A DNA stretch of 56,007 bases. It comes from a virus. The notes beneath the pieces are model-generated. The model was given only the letters and a program-made list of their open reading frames with translations, did not search any database and was not told where the DNA came from. Location: positions 1-56,007 of IMG/VR virus record IMGVR_UViG_3300001352_000012, one strand, 5' to 3'. Below, piece after piece: positions 26,840 through 35,919 of the stretch; the stretch's first letter is position 1; each line of letters begins with the position of its first letter. Both the position numbers and the translations under genes were made by a program.

Positions 26840-28222
26840 CTATGAACCAACAAAGATTCCGAATCTGTTTGGAGCAAACGCTTCAAATCCAACTCTCTTT
26901 CTCATGTTGATAACCTCAGTGTCAGTACGGTCAGTAGCAGCTCGTCCTGCACCTCCTGTAATCCACTCTTTGTAACCCATATCCTCACCGTCAACGTTTC
27001 CGTAACGAAGAACACAAGCAGGTGTGCTGATTTTCTCACCTCCAAGATCAAATGCTGTAACATCTGTCATTGGAATAACAAGACCCATGTTCTTGTACTG
27101 AGAGTTAGCAGAACCAAAGTTCTTCTTGTTAGAGAAAGCGCGAAGTGTCTTAAAGTAGTAATGTACACCACCATAAGTTACAGCGTTGAAACCGAAGTCA
27201 GCCATCTTGTCGTAGCTTACTCCACCTGCTTTCAAACCTTCTGATGTTCTAAGGATGTTGTCAACCTCAATCTGTAAAGGTTGAGAAGTAACCATCATGT
27301 TCTCAGCAGCACCAAGGTTAGTGCCAATAGCCAAACTCATGTTCTCCAAATCTTGAAGTGACCATGAACCTGCTGTATAGCCTTCCTCATTTCCGTAGTT
27401 ACGGATGAAAGGAATCAAACCTTCTGTAGTGTTTGTACCTGAGTAAGTAGCACTTGTAGAAGTGATTTTCTTACCTGTGAAGATGATTGCGTCACAAGTA
27501 TCCTCAAAGCGGAAACGAGTGTTCAAGATACCTCTGTAGTAGTACTTAGCACTTCCGTCAGACTCTACTAAGGCTTCTTGTAACATTGCTGTTCCTGTAG
27601 ACTTGTAACCTTCTGCGATAGTGTGAAGTTTGTTTTCGTACTTGATGTCACGAATCTCACGATTCTCAGGAGTTGATCCACCTTCTGCTTCTGCACGACC
27701 AATAGTGAAGATTTCTTCTGTTGCTAAACCTGCTGGAATAACATCGCCTGTTTGCATTGTCTCTACATCAAAAGTAGAAGTAGCTCCTTCTGATACTGCT
27801 GTTACAATTACATGAATAGCACTAGAACCTAATTCTAATACATCTCCAACTCTTGGTGTAGCTGCGTAGCTAGTAGTAGAACTTGTGTAGATAGTTTGAC
27901 CCGCTGGAGGGTAGCTGTAGTTGTAGTTAGAGTCTACAGTGAAAGTTGCAGTTGCAGCAAGGGACGTATAAGATGCTGTTACGCGAATAATCTCATCTCT
28001 GTAATCCTCCTCGAAGTGAGAATATACGTTACCTGTTGCTACTTGCTTAGTCATTCCCATTTGAGAGAATAACTCTTGTAGACCTAATTGATTACGACCA
28101 AAACGCTTAGTTACTTCTGATCTTACATCTTCTGCTGCGTTCTCGTAAATTGCTAAAAGTTCACTTGACGTTAACGCATTTGCGTTTAATTGTGGAAGTG
28201 AATATGAACTTGGTGTTGCCAT
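26840..28222 (-). CDS. Major capsid protein
   Basis: The product is 460 aa. The N-terminal part has DVRSEVTKRFGRNQLGLQEL and FSQMGMTKQVATGNVYSHFEED. The middle is a Thr/Ser/Val-rich beta insertion (about 85-185). The C-terminal part has typical capsid segments (ENREIRDIKYENKLHTIAEG, KYYYRGILNTRFRFEDTCDAI, MRKRVGFEAFAPNRFGIFVGS). Length, composition and position after a scaffold-like acidic gene fit an HK97-fold capsid protein of the type found in crAss-like podoviruses. The start is preceded by an A/T-rich leader without a Shine-Dalgarno sequence. High expression is expected, and a hairpin follows the gene. Confidence 0.82.
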   Translation of the reverse strand: MATPSSYSLPQLNANALTSSELLAIYENAAEDVRSEVTKRFGRNQLGLQELFSQMGMTKQVATGNVYSHFEEDYRDEIIRVTASYTSLAATATFTVDSNYNYSYPPAGQTIYTSSTTSYAATPRVGDVLELGSSAIHVIVTAVSEGATSTFDVETMQTGDVIPAGLATEEIFTIGRAEAEGGSTPENREIRDIKYENKLHTIAEGYKSTGTAMLQEALVESDGSAKYYYRGILNTRFRFEDTCDAIIFTGKKITSTSATYSGTNTTEGLIPFIRNYGNEEGYTAGSWSLQDLENMSLAIGTNLGAAENMMVTSQPLQIEVDNILRTSEGLKAGGVSYDKMADFGFNAVTYGGVHYYFKTLRAFSNKKNFGSANSQYKNMGLVIPMTDVTAFDLGGEKISTPACVLRYGNVDGEDMGYKEWITGGAGRAATDRTDTEVINMRKRVGFEAFAPNRFGIFVGS

Positions 28223-28238
28223 GTTTTATTTTTTATTA

Positions 28239-29303
28239 TTACCAAGCCTGAGATAAATCTATTTTTCCATCCTTGTACGCTTGGGTCAGCTTATCTATTT
28301 TATTGCCTCCCGTAACGTCCCTTTCTCGGCTAGAAGATTTATTCGGACTCATTGTGTTGTTTTTAAAATCCTGTTTAATTACCTTGCCTCGTCCCTGACC
28401 GTTTCCGTGACCTAATGCAATTTTCATTAGTTCTTTCACTCTACGACCAGCTATTAGGTCTTGAATCAGTCCCTCCTTATCGGCAGAGCCATCTTCTTTT
28501 ACATAGTTGTTTGAGAAGTAGTTTGGAAGGTCTGACACTGCCTTTTGCAACATCTCTTTATCTTCCGCACTTGGTTCGTATTCAACTACATTGCCACCTC
28601 CTAGATCAAAACTTAAGGTCTTAAGTTCACTCACTACTTCGTTGGCTAATTGCGTTCTTGCATTAACAATTTCTTTTTGTTGGGCTTCAAACGCTTGTTT
28701 CTGTTGACTAACATACTCCTCAATAACCGAATCTTTTGAGGTTGGTACATTTCCACCAGCAGGAACTTCCAATTTAATCTGAGATTGTTTCTCCTTTAAT
28801 TCGGAGAGATATTTCTTACCCTCAGACTTCATCTTAATGAACTCCCTGTTTAACAATTTTACAGTGTCCTCATCGTCCTCATCAACGTCTTCATCGCTGA
28901 ACTGAATAGGATATTTCTCCTCTAAAAGTGTTATAGCTTCATTTTCTGAATAACCTTGTCCTTTAAGACCGTCAATCAAAAGAGTGGCTACTGTATCTAC
29001 ATCATTAACATCTACGCTGTCTAAATCTCGCGTTGCTAATTCTATATTTTCTTTATTCTCTTTATAGTAACTTAAAAAATTAAAAGGCTCTACTTGTTCC
29101 TTTACCTCCTCAGCTTCTTTAATTTCTTCTTGTGCGAGAGTCTCTACCTTTTCCGCTTCTTCTGTTTGTGATTGCTCAACAGCAACTCCTTCCTCAGTAG
29201 ACTGCTCTTCATTTGTTGTTACTTCCTCTTTTTGCCCTCCACCTTCAGCTTGTCGTTGTTTTGCGGCTGCTAATTCTGCGAACATTTTTTCTTCTTCATC
29301 CAT
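28239..29303 (-). CDS. Scaffold-like acidic protein
   Basis: The product is 354 aa, very rich in Glu, Gln, Lys and Asp. Low-complexity regions include EVTTNEEQSTEEGVAVEQSQ, SDEDVDEDDEDTVKLLN and a coiled coil (YVSQQKQAFEAQQKEIVNAR). The C-terminus is a short basic segment (KVIKQDFKNNTMSPNK ... YKDGKIDLSQAW). An acidic coiled-coil protein with a basic C-terminal tail, encoded between portal and capsid genes, is the standard description of a phage scaffolding protein. The tail would bind the capsid subunit during prohead assembly. Confidence 0.78.
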   Translation of the reverse strand: MDEEEKMFAELAAAKQRQAEGGGQKEEVTTNEEQSTEEGVAVEQSQTEEAEKVETLAQEEIKEAEEVKEQVEPFNFLSYYKENKENIELATRDLDSVDVNDVDTVATLLIDGLKGQGYSENEAITLLEEKYPIQFSDEDVDEDDEDTVKLLNREFIKMKSEGKKYLSELKEKQSQIKLEVPAGGNVPTSKDSVIEEYVSQQKQAFEAQQKEIVNARTQLANEVVSELKTLSFDLGGGNVVEYEPSAEDKEMLQKAVSDLPNYFSNNYVKEDGSADKEGLIQDLIAGRRVKELMKIALGHGNGQGRGKVIKQDFKNNTMSPNKSSSRERDVTGGNKIDKLTQAYKDGKIDLSQAW

Positions 29304-29362
29304 GATAATTCTCTATTTGATTATAATTTCTTAACGTTATGTTAATATTAATTTTATATTTG

Positions 29363-29370
29363 CAAAGTTA
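29363..29370 (-). promoter_or_regulatory. TAACTTTG promoter box for scaffold and capsid genes
   Basis: The minus-strand decamer GTAACTTTGC occurs in the 80-base gap between portal stop and scaffold start, about 60 bases before the ATG at 29303. It is identical to the box at 5421-5430 and at 31836-31845. A TTG element at the usual distance is not clear. Confidence 0.6.
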
Positions 29371-29383
29371 CAAAGAATATATT

Positions 29384-31813
29384 TTATATATTTGGCTTGG
29401 TACTTACGTTAACTGACGGTAAGCGAACTCCACTAGCTTTTGGCATCCCAAGTTTCTCGTAATTTTCTTTTGATTTTCCTCCACCTTCTTCTCTTCCTGC
29501 CCCATCCATAGCCGTTTCTATCTGCTCTATCTTAAGGTCACCCTCTACAAGAATCTCGTTTATTTTCTCTTTGTGGTCTTGTGCTGATTGCTGTCCCTCT
29601 AACATATACTTAGCTTTCATCTTACGCATTTCAAGGTTAAAGAGGAACATCTCTTTTTCCTTTTGCATTTGAAGCTGTACTTGTGCTAATTGTTGTTGGG
29701 CTTGTGCTTGAGCGATTGGTGCTTGTTGAGCCATAGCCGCTTTTTCCTCTGCGTACTTATCTTCCCAAAGTTGCATATACCTAGCAGCAGATTTAATATC
29801 TTCTTTTGCAAGGTCTCTTAACACATATATGTCTGATACTTTAATTACTCCCGCAGCAATAGCACTTTGAAGTGTGGATTCAAAGAATGCTTGCTCTACT
29901 ATATCAGGTGCTACTTCTATGAACTGACCAAACTGCATAGCCGAAAGATCGTTTGCAAACTTTAGTGTTTCAGTTGAGCCTTTTCCAATAGCCATTTCGT
30001 AGTCATCTAACTTTCCTCCATATTCAATAGAGTCTTGTACCATAAGTACAATCTGAGAACAAGCTCTTGAAACTACATTTCTGTATGAGTCATCTAAAAC
30101 TCTTGTAGTGTCGTTTCTGTTTTGTGCTGCTATCTTCTCGTTTCCTACTAAAGCCTTTACGTCAGGTGCGCCTACTGTTGAGATAGGTATTCCCGATACT
30201 AAACTCATGTCTTGTATAATAGATGCTGCTCTGTTCTCTAGTTGCATCAATAGACTTAGGTCGGGTGGTGGAAGGTCTCTAATTGGAATGTGATTTCCTG
30301 TGGGGGAGATTGGTTCTCCATCTTCTCTTACTGATGAATAGTAGTAAGTTCCCGTTGCCTTATAAATGTCGTGTAATACTCTTGGGGTTATTTGCTCCTC
30401 CCCAAGTGCGTTTGAAACTGCTGCTGCGGCTGCTACGTCTACTGCTACTCCTTGTGGAGTCATGTTTGCAATAGCTCTTTGTGCTTGTAGTCTTGTAATG
30501 CAAAGTTGATCTACCAATGGAATAAGTCTCTCCATAATAGATGTGTTCTGCATATCGTACATATCTGCACTGAAAGCAACCCAACTGAAAGATGTGTCTG
30601 TTGATTGTTGAAAACCTTTTAGTTTTTCTCTTTGTTGGTTTTCTTTTATCCCGTAGTCGTAAATAAGGTCTGTACCGATGATTAACTTTGCCTTGTAGAT
30701 GTTGTTAATCTTCTTTTCTACAACCTCGTTCTTCTTGTCCTTTATCTTCTTAGGGCTTCCGTTTTTATCTTTTAGGTCTACCCTACGATAAAATACTCCC
30801 CCACCTTTCTCTTTTACTTCTTCGTACTGATACTTGTCTTGTGACCTGTACTCAGCGTTAAGTACCTTTATCTTAAATCTTCCGTAAGGTCGGTAAGAGT
30901 TTGTTGTAAGTGTGTTGTAATATTGTAAGTCCCAACCTGTATCCCATCCACTGTTTCCATAGCGGGTGGCGGCTGATTGTGCTATCTTAGCTAGTTCCTT
31001 TTCTGTGAAATTTGAGTTCTCTGCAATCTCGTCAAGGGTGATGTACTCATACTCCCCCATCCACTTACAGTTTCTAAAATCATCGTAGTCTGTGTAATCT
31101 GATATAAAGTTTACAAGGTCTGCAACCCTCATCTTTATATCGTACTCGTTATCAAATGCTAGATGTAGTATAAGTCTGTTACATACCGCAGCATCTCTAA
31201 TTACCTTTCTTCTTATTTCGGGGAAGCGGTTACTCTCCATTACGAAGTCTAATGCTTTTTGCATTGCTTCTGAGTAACTATCTTTAAAGTTTAGTTTAAG
31301 GTGAAGTTCTATTTCTCTGTCACCTTTTAGTTGGGAGGCTTCCTCTTTGTTTACCTTAGAGGATATATCTACTCCTAACTTATTTAACTCAGCTTCTTTT
31401 TGTATAAGAAGTGCTTGAGCCTTTAGTCTTCTGTATTCTTTATCGTATTCTGTACTTGCTAATGGAGATATGCTTTTTATTTTTAGCTTTAACCCTTGGT
31501 TCTCTAATCTCCCAACCAATGAATCAATTATTGCGGGGGCAGGGGTAGAAACATTCCAATTAAGGTTTAGCTGTGATGTGTTTCCATCAAGTGAGAGTTG
31601 TGGTTTGTACTTATCTATATCCTGCTTTCCCGCAGCATACTTTCTAAGGTTTACAAACTTTCTTCTATTGTCGTCATAGTTTCCAACAATATCTCTTGAA
31701 GACTCAAAATATACTGCTTTAATCCATTCAGAGTTCCACTGAAGACCCTTTTTGTCGGATTGACTAACGTTGTCAGATGGGTAAGGTGGGAAGTTGGACT
31801 TCTTTTTCTGCAT
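29384..31813 (-). CDS. Portal protein
   Basis: The product is 809 aa, a normal size for crAss-like or P22-like portals. The N-terminal region (about 30-110) is charged and helical. The central wing/stem region has ALDFVMESNRFPEIRRKVI, AVCNRLILHLAFDN and MQLENRAASIIQDMSLVSGIP. The C-terminal 110 residues form a Gln/Ala-rich coiled coil (AMAQQAPIAQAQAQQQLAQV), the likely barrel. The gene order terminase, portal, scaffold, capsid supports the call. The protein forms the dodecameric DNA channel at one capsid vertex. Confidence 0.82.
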   Translation of the reverse strand: MQKKKSNFPPYPSDNVSQSDKKGLQWNSEWIKAVYFESSRDIVGNYDDNRRKFVNLRKYAAGKQDIDKYKPQLSLDGNTSQLNLNWNVSTPAPAIIDSLVGRLENQGLKLKIKSISPLASTEYDKEYRRLKAQALLIQKEAELNKLGVDISSKVNKEEASQLKGDREIELHLKLNFKDSYSEAMQKALDFVMESNRFPEIRRKVIRDAAVCNRLILHLAFDNEYDIKMRVADLVNFISDYTDYDDFRNCKWMGEYEYITLDEIAENSNFTEKELAKIAQSAATRYGNSGWDTGWDLQYYNTLTTNSYRPYGRFKIKVLNAEYRSQDKYQYEEVKEKGGGVFYRRVDLKDKNGSPKKIKDKKNEVVEKKINNIYKAKLIIGTDLIYDYGIKENQQREKLKGFQQSTDTSFSWVAFSADMYDMQNTSIMERLIPLVDQLCITRLQAQRAIANMTPQGVAVDVAAAAAVSNALGEEQITPRVLHDIYKATGTYYYSSVREDGEPISPTGNHIPIRDLPPPDLSLLMQLENRAASIIQDMSLVSGIPISTVGAPDVKALVGNEKIAAQNRNDTTRVLDDSYRNVVSRACSQIVLMVQDSIEYGGKLDDYEMAIGKGSTETLKFANDLSAMQFGQFIEVAPDIVEQAFFESTLQSAIAAGVIKVSDIYVLRDLAKEDIKSAARYMQLWEDKYAEEKAAMAQQAPIAQAQAQQQLAQVQLQMQKEKEMFLFNLEMRKMKAKYMLEGQQSAQDHKEKINEILVEGDLKIEQIETAMDGAGREEGGGKSKENYEKLGMPKASGVRLPSVNVSTKPNI

Positions 31814-31836
31814 TATTTATTGTCAGATTTTCTCTG

Positions 31837-31844
31837 CAAAGTTA
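31837..31844 (-). promoter_or_regulatory. TAACTTTG promoter box for the portal gene
   Basis: GTAACTTTGC on the minus strand lies 24 bases before the portal ATG at 31813, in the 108-base gap after the terminase stop. No clear TTG element was found at -33. Confidence 0.6.
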
Positions 31845-31921
31845 CAAAGAAAAAATAACATTAATTTAATACATAATTAATCTTCAAAAAGACCGATTGA
31901 TTCTTATGATACGAGAAAAGT

Positions 31922-34045
31922 TTATATTAGTTTAGAAGTTCTCCCTGTATTGTCATACCTACGAACTAAATCATCTAGACCTATCTTCTTAGACTTATAA
32001 AGAACTCTTGGTATGGCGTGTAATGCTAACATATCTGCTACAGCCTCATCGTAAGGTGTCCAATTATCTGCCTCAAATCCCCTCCACTCTTTTAGGCCTT
32101 CGTTAAAATCACAGATACCAAACTCTAATTTTTCTTTGTCTATCATACCTACACTCTGTTCTATATAGGTACGAAGTTTATTTATCATTGTCTGTCTTGT
32201 GTCTTCGGGGCGGGTGTTGACTCCCTCCTTTCTGTCTTTTGGTCTAAGTGGGTCAGGGAGTATAATTCCTTTATATCCCCAATTTTTCCATTGACGAATC
32301 ATACCCCTACCTGCGTTGTTCTCTATAAGAGCCATAGAGGAATAGAACACACACTGCTTTAATAGATCGTCAAACATCTGCTCTGCTGTCTTAGGTCTGT
32401 AAACATACCTACACACCTTAGTTGGTCTAGAAAAGAACTGCCCTACGTTGCACCAAGTCGTCCCCGCTGCGTCTGAACCTTTTTCTACTGTGCTATCTGC
32501 TTCGTAGGGGTCAATACCAGTGTAACACTCTTTGTGTATTGGTACAAGTCCGTCAAAATCTCTTTTAAAACAGTTTCTATAATCTTCGGGGGGCATCCAA
32601 GATACTTCCCATCTTCCTTCGGGGTGTGGGTAAAACTCAACGTGGTTCTTTTCTGAGCCTATCCATTCAAAGTTCCCTCTTCGTGGTTTGGTGTCTGAGT
32701 CTAGGTTGTACTTTATTTGGTCGTTGAGGTTCTGTAAGTTAAAGGGGCTTACACCTCTTTCCACTGCAAAGGCTTCACTAATCTCTAAGGGGTATTTACG
32801 AATGAACTGTATAAGATCGTTTCCCGAAAGAAGCTCTCTTTGTTTAAGTATTACTGTTCTTGCCGCTTCTCTGTTCGAGTAGCCCCATTCATCTATTGTG
32901 GATTGAAGTAGTGACTCATCTATCTTTGCACCTTTTATATCCTTGGGGTCAAACCTATATCCCCAATCTGCCCCTTGAAAATAGCCCCACAGACCTGAGC
33001 CTGTTTGACCAAGTGAGTTTCTTTTTGTTACGTCACTCCTTTCAAACATTCTTTGAAAAGGGATAAGTGTTTTTCCTCCGATGTTCTCCGCAGTAGATGT
33101 CATAATCATCTTACCCCAAGCGGTAGCACCATCAGCCATTGTCTCTCTGTTTACGTTGTAGAGTTCGTTAATGTCACATCCCTCAATCTTAGATGCCTCA
33201 TCCACAAACATTCTAAACATACCCTCTGAGTCATAGGCGTGTTCTGTTGTGCTGCGGTGGTCTATCCAAGAGTTAAGTACATCCTTTTCGGTGTACGTCT
33301 GCGTCTTTGAACTTCTCTTAGCACTTTGCTCAAACCTTAATACGTTTGACGGATTACTGTCTCCTGAGTGTTCGGGGTAAATGAATGGGTGCTTTGGTAA
33401 TTCTCTCCACATTCTCACTAATCTTTTGAAAAGTGACTTAGCGATTGTAGAGGTTTGTGCTTGCATACCCACACACGCTTCGGGGGTGAGTGTAACAGCG
33501 TTAAGCATGATTGACAGTGCCTTTGACGATTTTCCTGATCTTCTTCCTGATATAAACATCATTCCAAAACAGAAGTCATGTAACTCTGCTTGTCTCCAAA
33601 AAAGGTAGAAGTTTCTGTCCGAGTCAACAAAGTTTGGAAGTGCTTTTACTTTCTTCTTTATTCCCCTTTTATCCTCAGTAAGTACGTCAATCTTTATAAA
33701 GTTTAGGTAGTACCAATGGTCTCCTGTTATGTACTCTAATACATCTCCGTTGTAAAACCAATACCCCTCTGTTCTATATTTGTATAGCTCATACAGAAAC
33801 TCATCACTTTCCTTTTCGTCAAGGTGCTTAAATCCTATACAGCTATCTTCGTCATACATTAACTCAGGGAACTTAATAGGTCTGAACTTCCTCTCTTTTT
33901 TTGGGAGTCCGTAGTTAGCTATTTTTGTAGCTTTTGGTGGGGCAGGGATGCAGTCTATATCTAAGCCGTTTATTACCGACTCAGGTGTAAAGGAGTCATA
34001 CATCTCCTGACACTGCTCTCTATCTCTGTAACTCCTAGTCTTCAC
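31922..34045 (-). CDS. Large terminase subunit (packaging ATPase/nuclease)
   Basis: The product is 707 aa. Walker A is GRRSGKSS (167-174), Walker B is MFVDEAS (about 279-285, acidic D282/E283) and the coupling motif is MTSTA at about 315-319. The RNase H-like nuclease has Asp512 in YTGIDPYEADS, Glu575 in ALIENN and Asp666/Asp671 in YDEAVADMLAL. All catalytic elements are present, so the enzyme should be active. It packages concatemeric DNA into the prohead through the portal. The gene overlaps the small-terminase candidate by 11 bases, implying translational coupling. Confidence 0.93.
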   Translation of the reverse strand: MKTRSYRDREQCQEMYDSFTPESVINGLDIDCIPAPPKATKIANYGLPKKERKFRPIKFPELMYDEDSCIGFKHLDEKESDEFLYELYKYRTEGYWFYNGDVLEYITGDHWYYLNFIKIDVLTEDKRGIKKKVKALPNFVDSDRNFYLFWRQAELHDFCFGMMFISGRRSGKSSKALSIMLNAVTLTPEACVGMQAQTSTIAKSLFKRLVRMWRELPKHPFIYPEHSGDSNPSNVLRFEQSAKRSSKTQTYTEKDVLNSWIDHRSTTEHAYDSEGMFRMFVDEASKIEGCDINELYNVNRETMADGATAWGKMIMTSTAENIGGKTLIPFQRMFERSDVTKRNSLGQTGSGLWGYFQGADWGYRFDPKDIKGAKIDESLLQSTIDEWGYSNREAARTVILKQRELLSGNDLIQFIRKYPLEISEAFAVERGVSPFNLQNLNDQIKYNLDSDTKPRRGNFEWIGSEKNHVEFYPHPEGRWEVSWMPPEDYRNCFKRDFDGLVPIHKECYTGIDPYEADSTVEKGSDAAGTTWCNVGQFFSRPTKVCRYVYRPKTAEQMFDDLLKQCVFYSSMALIENNAGRGMIRQWKNWGYKGIILPDPLRPKDRKEGVNTRPEDTRQTMINKLRTYIEQSVGMIDKEKLEFGICDFNEGLKEWRGFEADNWTPYDEAVADMLALHAIPRVLYKSKKIGLDDLVRRYDNTGRTSKLI

Positions 34046-34373
34046 GATGTATAAAGTTCATAATACTGCCAACAGCAGCTTTCTCCTTTAGTGATGTTTT
34101 ATCATCTAGGTTAAGTCCGTTAGTCTTTAAGTCTTGTATTCTCTTTACAATTTCGGGGAGGTCTTTTAAAAACATCTTACCCCTATCAAAAGTCTTGTCT
34201 TTAGCGTCCTCTAAGTTCTCAACTAAGTTATTACCCTCTAAATAGGTTATAATATCCTCAGCTTGCTTCTCAAGTGCTTTGATAGCTCTGTTTGATATAT
34301 TGTCTGCTAACAGATACTCTATAATATCTATGTAGTCCTTCTCCTTTTTTCCTTTTAGCTTTTCTCGTAACAT
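34035..34373 (-). CDS. Probable small terminase subunit
   Basis: The product is 112 aa, charged and helical: DYIDIIEYLLADNISNRAIKA, then KQAEDIITYLEGNN, then PEIVKRIQDLKTNG. It overlaps the large terminase start by 11 bases and the upstream gene by 19 bases. Size, helical oligomerisation-type sequence and immediate position before TerL are the grounds for the call. No helix-turn-helix was recognised with certainty, so a different packaging accessory remains possible. Confidence 0.6.
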   Translation of the reverse strand: MLREKLKGKKEKDYIDIIEYLLADNISNRAIKALEKQAEDIITYLEGNNLVENLEDAKDKTFDRGKMFLKDLPEIVKRIQDLKTNGLNLDDKTSLKEKAAVGSIMNFIHRED

Positions 34374-35092
34374 CCTAATATGTATTGAAATCTTACTGCG
34401 GCTAAATTATCAAATGGTAATTTGTTGTTGGTGGATTTAAGAAACACAACTTCTCCCTCAAGTCCGTACTTGTTTGGTCTAGCCACTCTTGCCCGACCTC
34501 TTTGGGTTACTTCTCTTTTAGTTCTATATATTCCATTTACTGCGCTATATTCCTCTCCTTCGTCTAAGACCTCAAGGATGACAAAATTATCCATTGACAC
34601 CCCTTTAGATTCGTTATAGACGATAAAGTTAGGTCTAAGAAATACTTTATCTATGTAGTCAAACTGATAAGGGCTGTTTGTATATGTCCATACTACTTCT
34701 CCGTCTACTATAAACTTGTGTGTTTCGTACTCCTCCTTTTGAGATAAGTCTGTTATGATTAGGGAGTCTGTTTTCTTTTTTGCGGGGATTTTATCTGCGG
34801 GTATCATTACCCCACTTAACCACTCGTCACCTCTTTGTATAGCTATAATTGAGCTTTCGGGGAGATCTATGTAGTTCTTGCCGTCCTTCTTGTAAATACG
34901 TTTAGCCTCAAAGTGCATAAAGTAGGCTAAGTCACCTTCCCTAAACTTTGCAGCTATTGGGGTTTTAAGAATTTTTCCGTGCTTGGGGACTAGGTCGTGC
35001 TGTTCTCCTATTCTATCAAGGTATAAGCCTCCGTCTGTTTTATAAAAGGAGTCTACGTCCACCTCTATGTGGTAATGCTTTACTGGAATCAT
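34355..35092 (-). CDS. GroES-like protein, possibly two cpn10-type domains
   Basis: The product is 245 aa. Residues about 20-90 read like a GroES barrel: GGLYLDRIGEQHDLVPKHGK, KFREGDLAYFMHFEAKRIY, then DGKNYIDLPESSIIAI. Residues about 170-240 (FVILEVLDEGEEY, GRARVARPNKYGLEGEVVFL, AAVRFQYILG) look like a second, more divergent copy. A phage co-chaperonin would help fold the capsid with host GroEL, as T4 gp31 does. A separate cpn10-like gene lies 0.8 kb upstream, so there may be a pair. The resemblance is by pattern only. Confidence 0.5.
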   Translation of the reverse strand: MIPVKHYHIEVDVDSFYKTDGGLYLDRIGEQHDLVPKHGKILKTPIAAKFREGDLAYFMHFEAKRIYKKDGKNYIDLPESSIIAIQRGDEWLSGVMIPADKIPAKKKTDSLIITDLSQKEEYETHKFIVDGEVVWTYTNSPYQFDYIDKVFLRPNFIVYNESKGVSMDNFVILEVLDEGEEYSAVNGIYRTKREVTQRGRARVARPNKYGLEGEVVFLKSTNNKLPFDNLAAVRFQYILGCYEKS

Positions 35093-35116
35093 TTACTCTA
35101 ATTAACTTAATTATGG

Positions 35117-35124
35117 CAAAGATA
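35117..35124 (-). promoter_or_regulatory. TATCTTTG promoter box for the terminase operon
   Basis: The minus-strand GTATCTTTGC lies 25 bases before the ATG at 35092 and directly after the terminator at 35133-35160. It would start a transcript covering the GroES-like, small terminase and large terminase genes. Confidence 0.6.
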
Positions 35125-35132
35125 CAAATAAT

Positions 35133-35160
35133 AAAAAACCCCATCTTTTTACGGATGGGG
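35133..35160 (-). terminator. Intrinsic terminator after the exported 142-aa gene
   Basis: On the minus strand, CCCCATC (35160-35154), an 8-base loop and GATGGGG (35145-35139) form a 7-bp GC-rich stem followed by TTTTTT (35138-35133). It lies 29 bases after the stop of the 35189-35617 gene and just before the terminase-operon promoter box, so the two units are separated. Confidence 0.88.
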
Positions 35161-35188
35161 CTAAACCTATAAACTATGAAAACTAATA

Positions 35189-35617
35189 TTAAAGTGCGTT
35201 AAGTGCTGCGTTGAATTGAGCCAATGAAAGTGAATTAATATTTATATTTATAATACTACCATCTCCCTTTTTGTACTTAATAAGGCAAGATGAGTCTGTC
35301 AAGCGATAAGCCTCTTTCACTCTATCCGCGTTAATCGTGTACCCTAACCCTGCTGGTGTGAATAGTCTGGCAGTAAGCGTTACTAGCCCGAACTCGTTAG
35401 TGTTTGATGTAATACTAGCTAAATCACCATTGGCTTTTACATAGCTTACAGTAGATGATCCGCCTCCTATTTGATCCTGCACTTTCCAAATAAGACCTTC
35501 GTAGACTGCTACTGTTGTGTCAGTTCCTCCTAATGTTATAAGTGAAACTATTTTTTGTGCGTAGCCACCGAATGCGCATAGAGTGACTAAAGCTGCTGAA
35601 AGAAAAATGTTTTTCAT
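35189..35617 (-). CDS. 142-aa exported protein (Sec signal peptide)
   Basis: The N-terminus (MKNIFLSAALVTLCAFGGYAQ) is a clear signal peptide ending YAQ, the common Bacteroidota pattern with Gln after the cleavage site. The mature part is about 120 residues, beta-rich, with SLITLGGTDTTVAVYEGLIW, GLGYTINADRV and SCLIKYKKGDGS. It has its own promoter box upstream and an intrinsic terminator downstream, making it a self-contained transcription unit. That is the usual layout of a moron gene. It may alter the host envelope or exclude superinfecting phage, which is speculation. No family is recognised. Confidence 0.7.
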   Translation of the reverse strand: MKNIFLSAALVTLCAFGGYAQKIVSLITLGGTDTTVAVYEGLIWKVQDQIGGGSSTVSYVKANGDLASITSNTNEFGLVTLTARLFTPAGLGYTINADRVKEAYRLTDSSCLIKYKKGDGSIINININSLSLAQFNAALNAL

Positions 35618-35658
35618 TTTTTTGTTTTGTGTTGTTGTGTTACTTTGAAATTTCGGTA

Positions 35659-35666
35659 CAAAGGTA
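35659..35666 (-). promoter_or_regulatory. TACCTTTG promoter box for the 142-aa exported gene
   Basis: The minus-strand GTACCTTTGT matches TAnnTTTG and lies 42 bases before the ATG at 35617, in the 59-base gap after the upstream gene's stop. The leader between box and ATG is rich in ACAA repeats. Confidence 0.6.
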
Positions 35667-35676
35667 CAAATATTTT

Positions 35677-35919
35677 TTAACTTATAACTTTACTTTTTTT
35701 CTGATTAAGGTCAGACCAAAAGTACTCTTCCCACTTTATAGCCTCTGTAATCATTTTATCTGTGGTGTCTACGTCCATCTTTCCTTGCCCTACTAAAGTG
35801 ACCACGATGTTCGATGCGTACCTCTTTCCCTCTTGAATCTTAGCCATTGTGGCTAGTCTCTCTTGTAACTCTAATTCTTTATTTCCCATTACGTTTGATT
35901 TTGGTTTTTTATATTCCAT
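35677..35919 (-). CDS. 80-aa hypothetical protein
   Basis: The start was set at ATG 35919 (MEYKKPKSNVMGNKELELQ), which overlaps the cpn10-like gene by 11 bases. A longer frame from 35988 lies mostly inside that gene, and ATG 35889 is also possible. The product is helical and charged: RLATMAKIQEGKRYASNIV, MDVDTTDKMITEAIKWEEYF. No family is recognised. It is the last gene of the small operon beginning at 36936. Confidence 0.6.
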   Translation of the reverse strand: MEYKKPKSNVMGNKELELQERLATMAKIQEGKRYASNIVVTLVGQGKMDVDTTDKMITEAIKWEEYFWSDLNQKKSKVIS

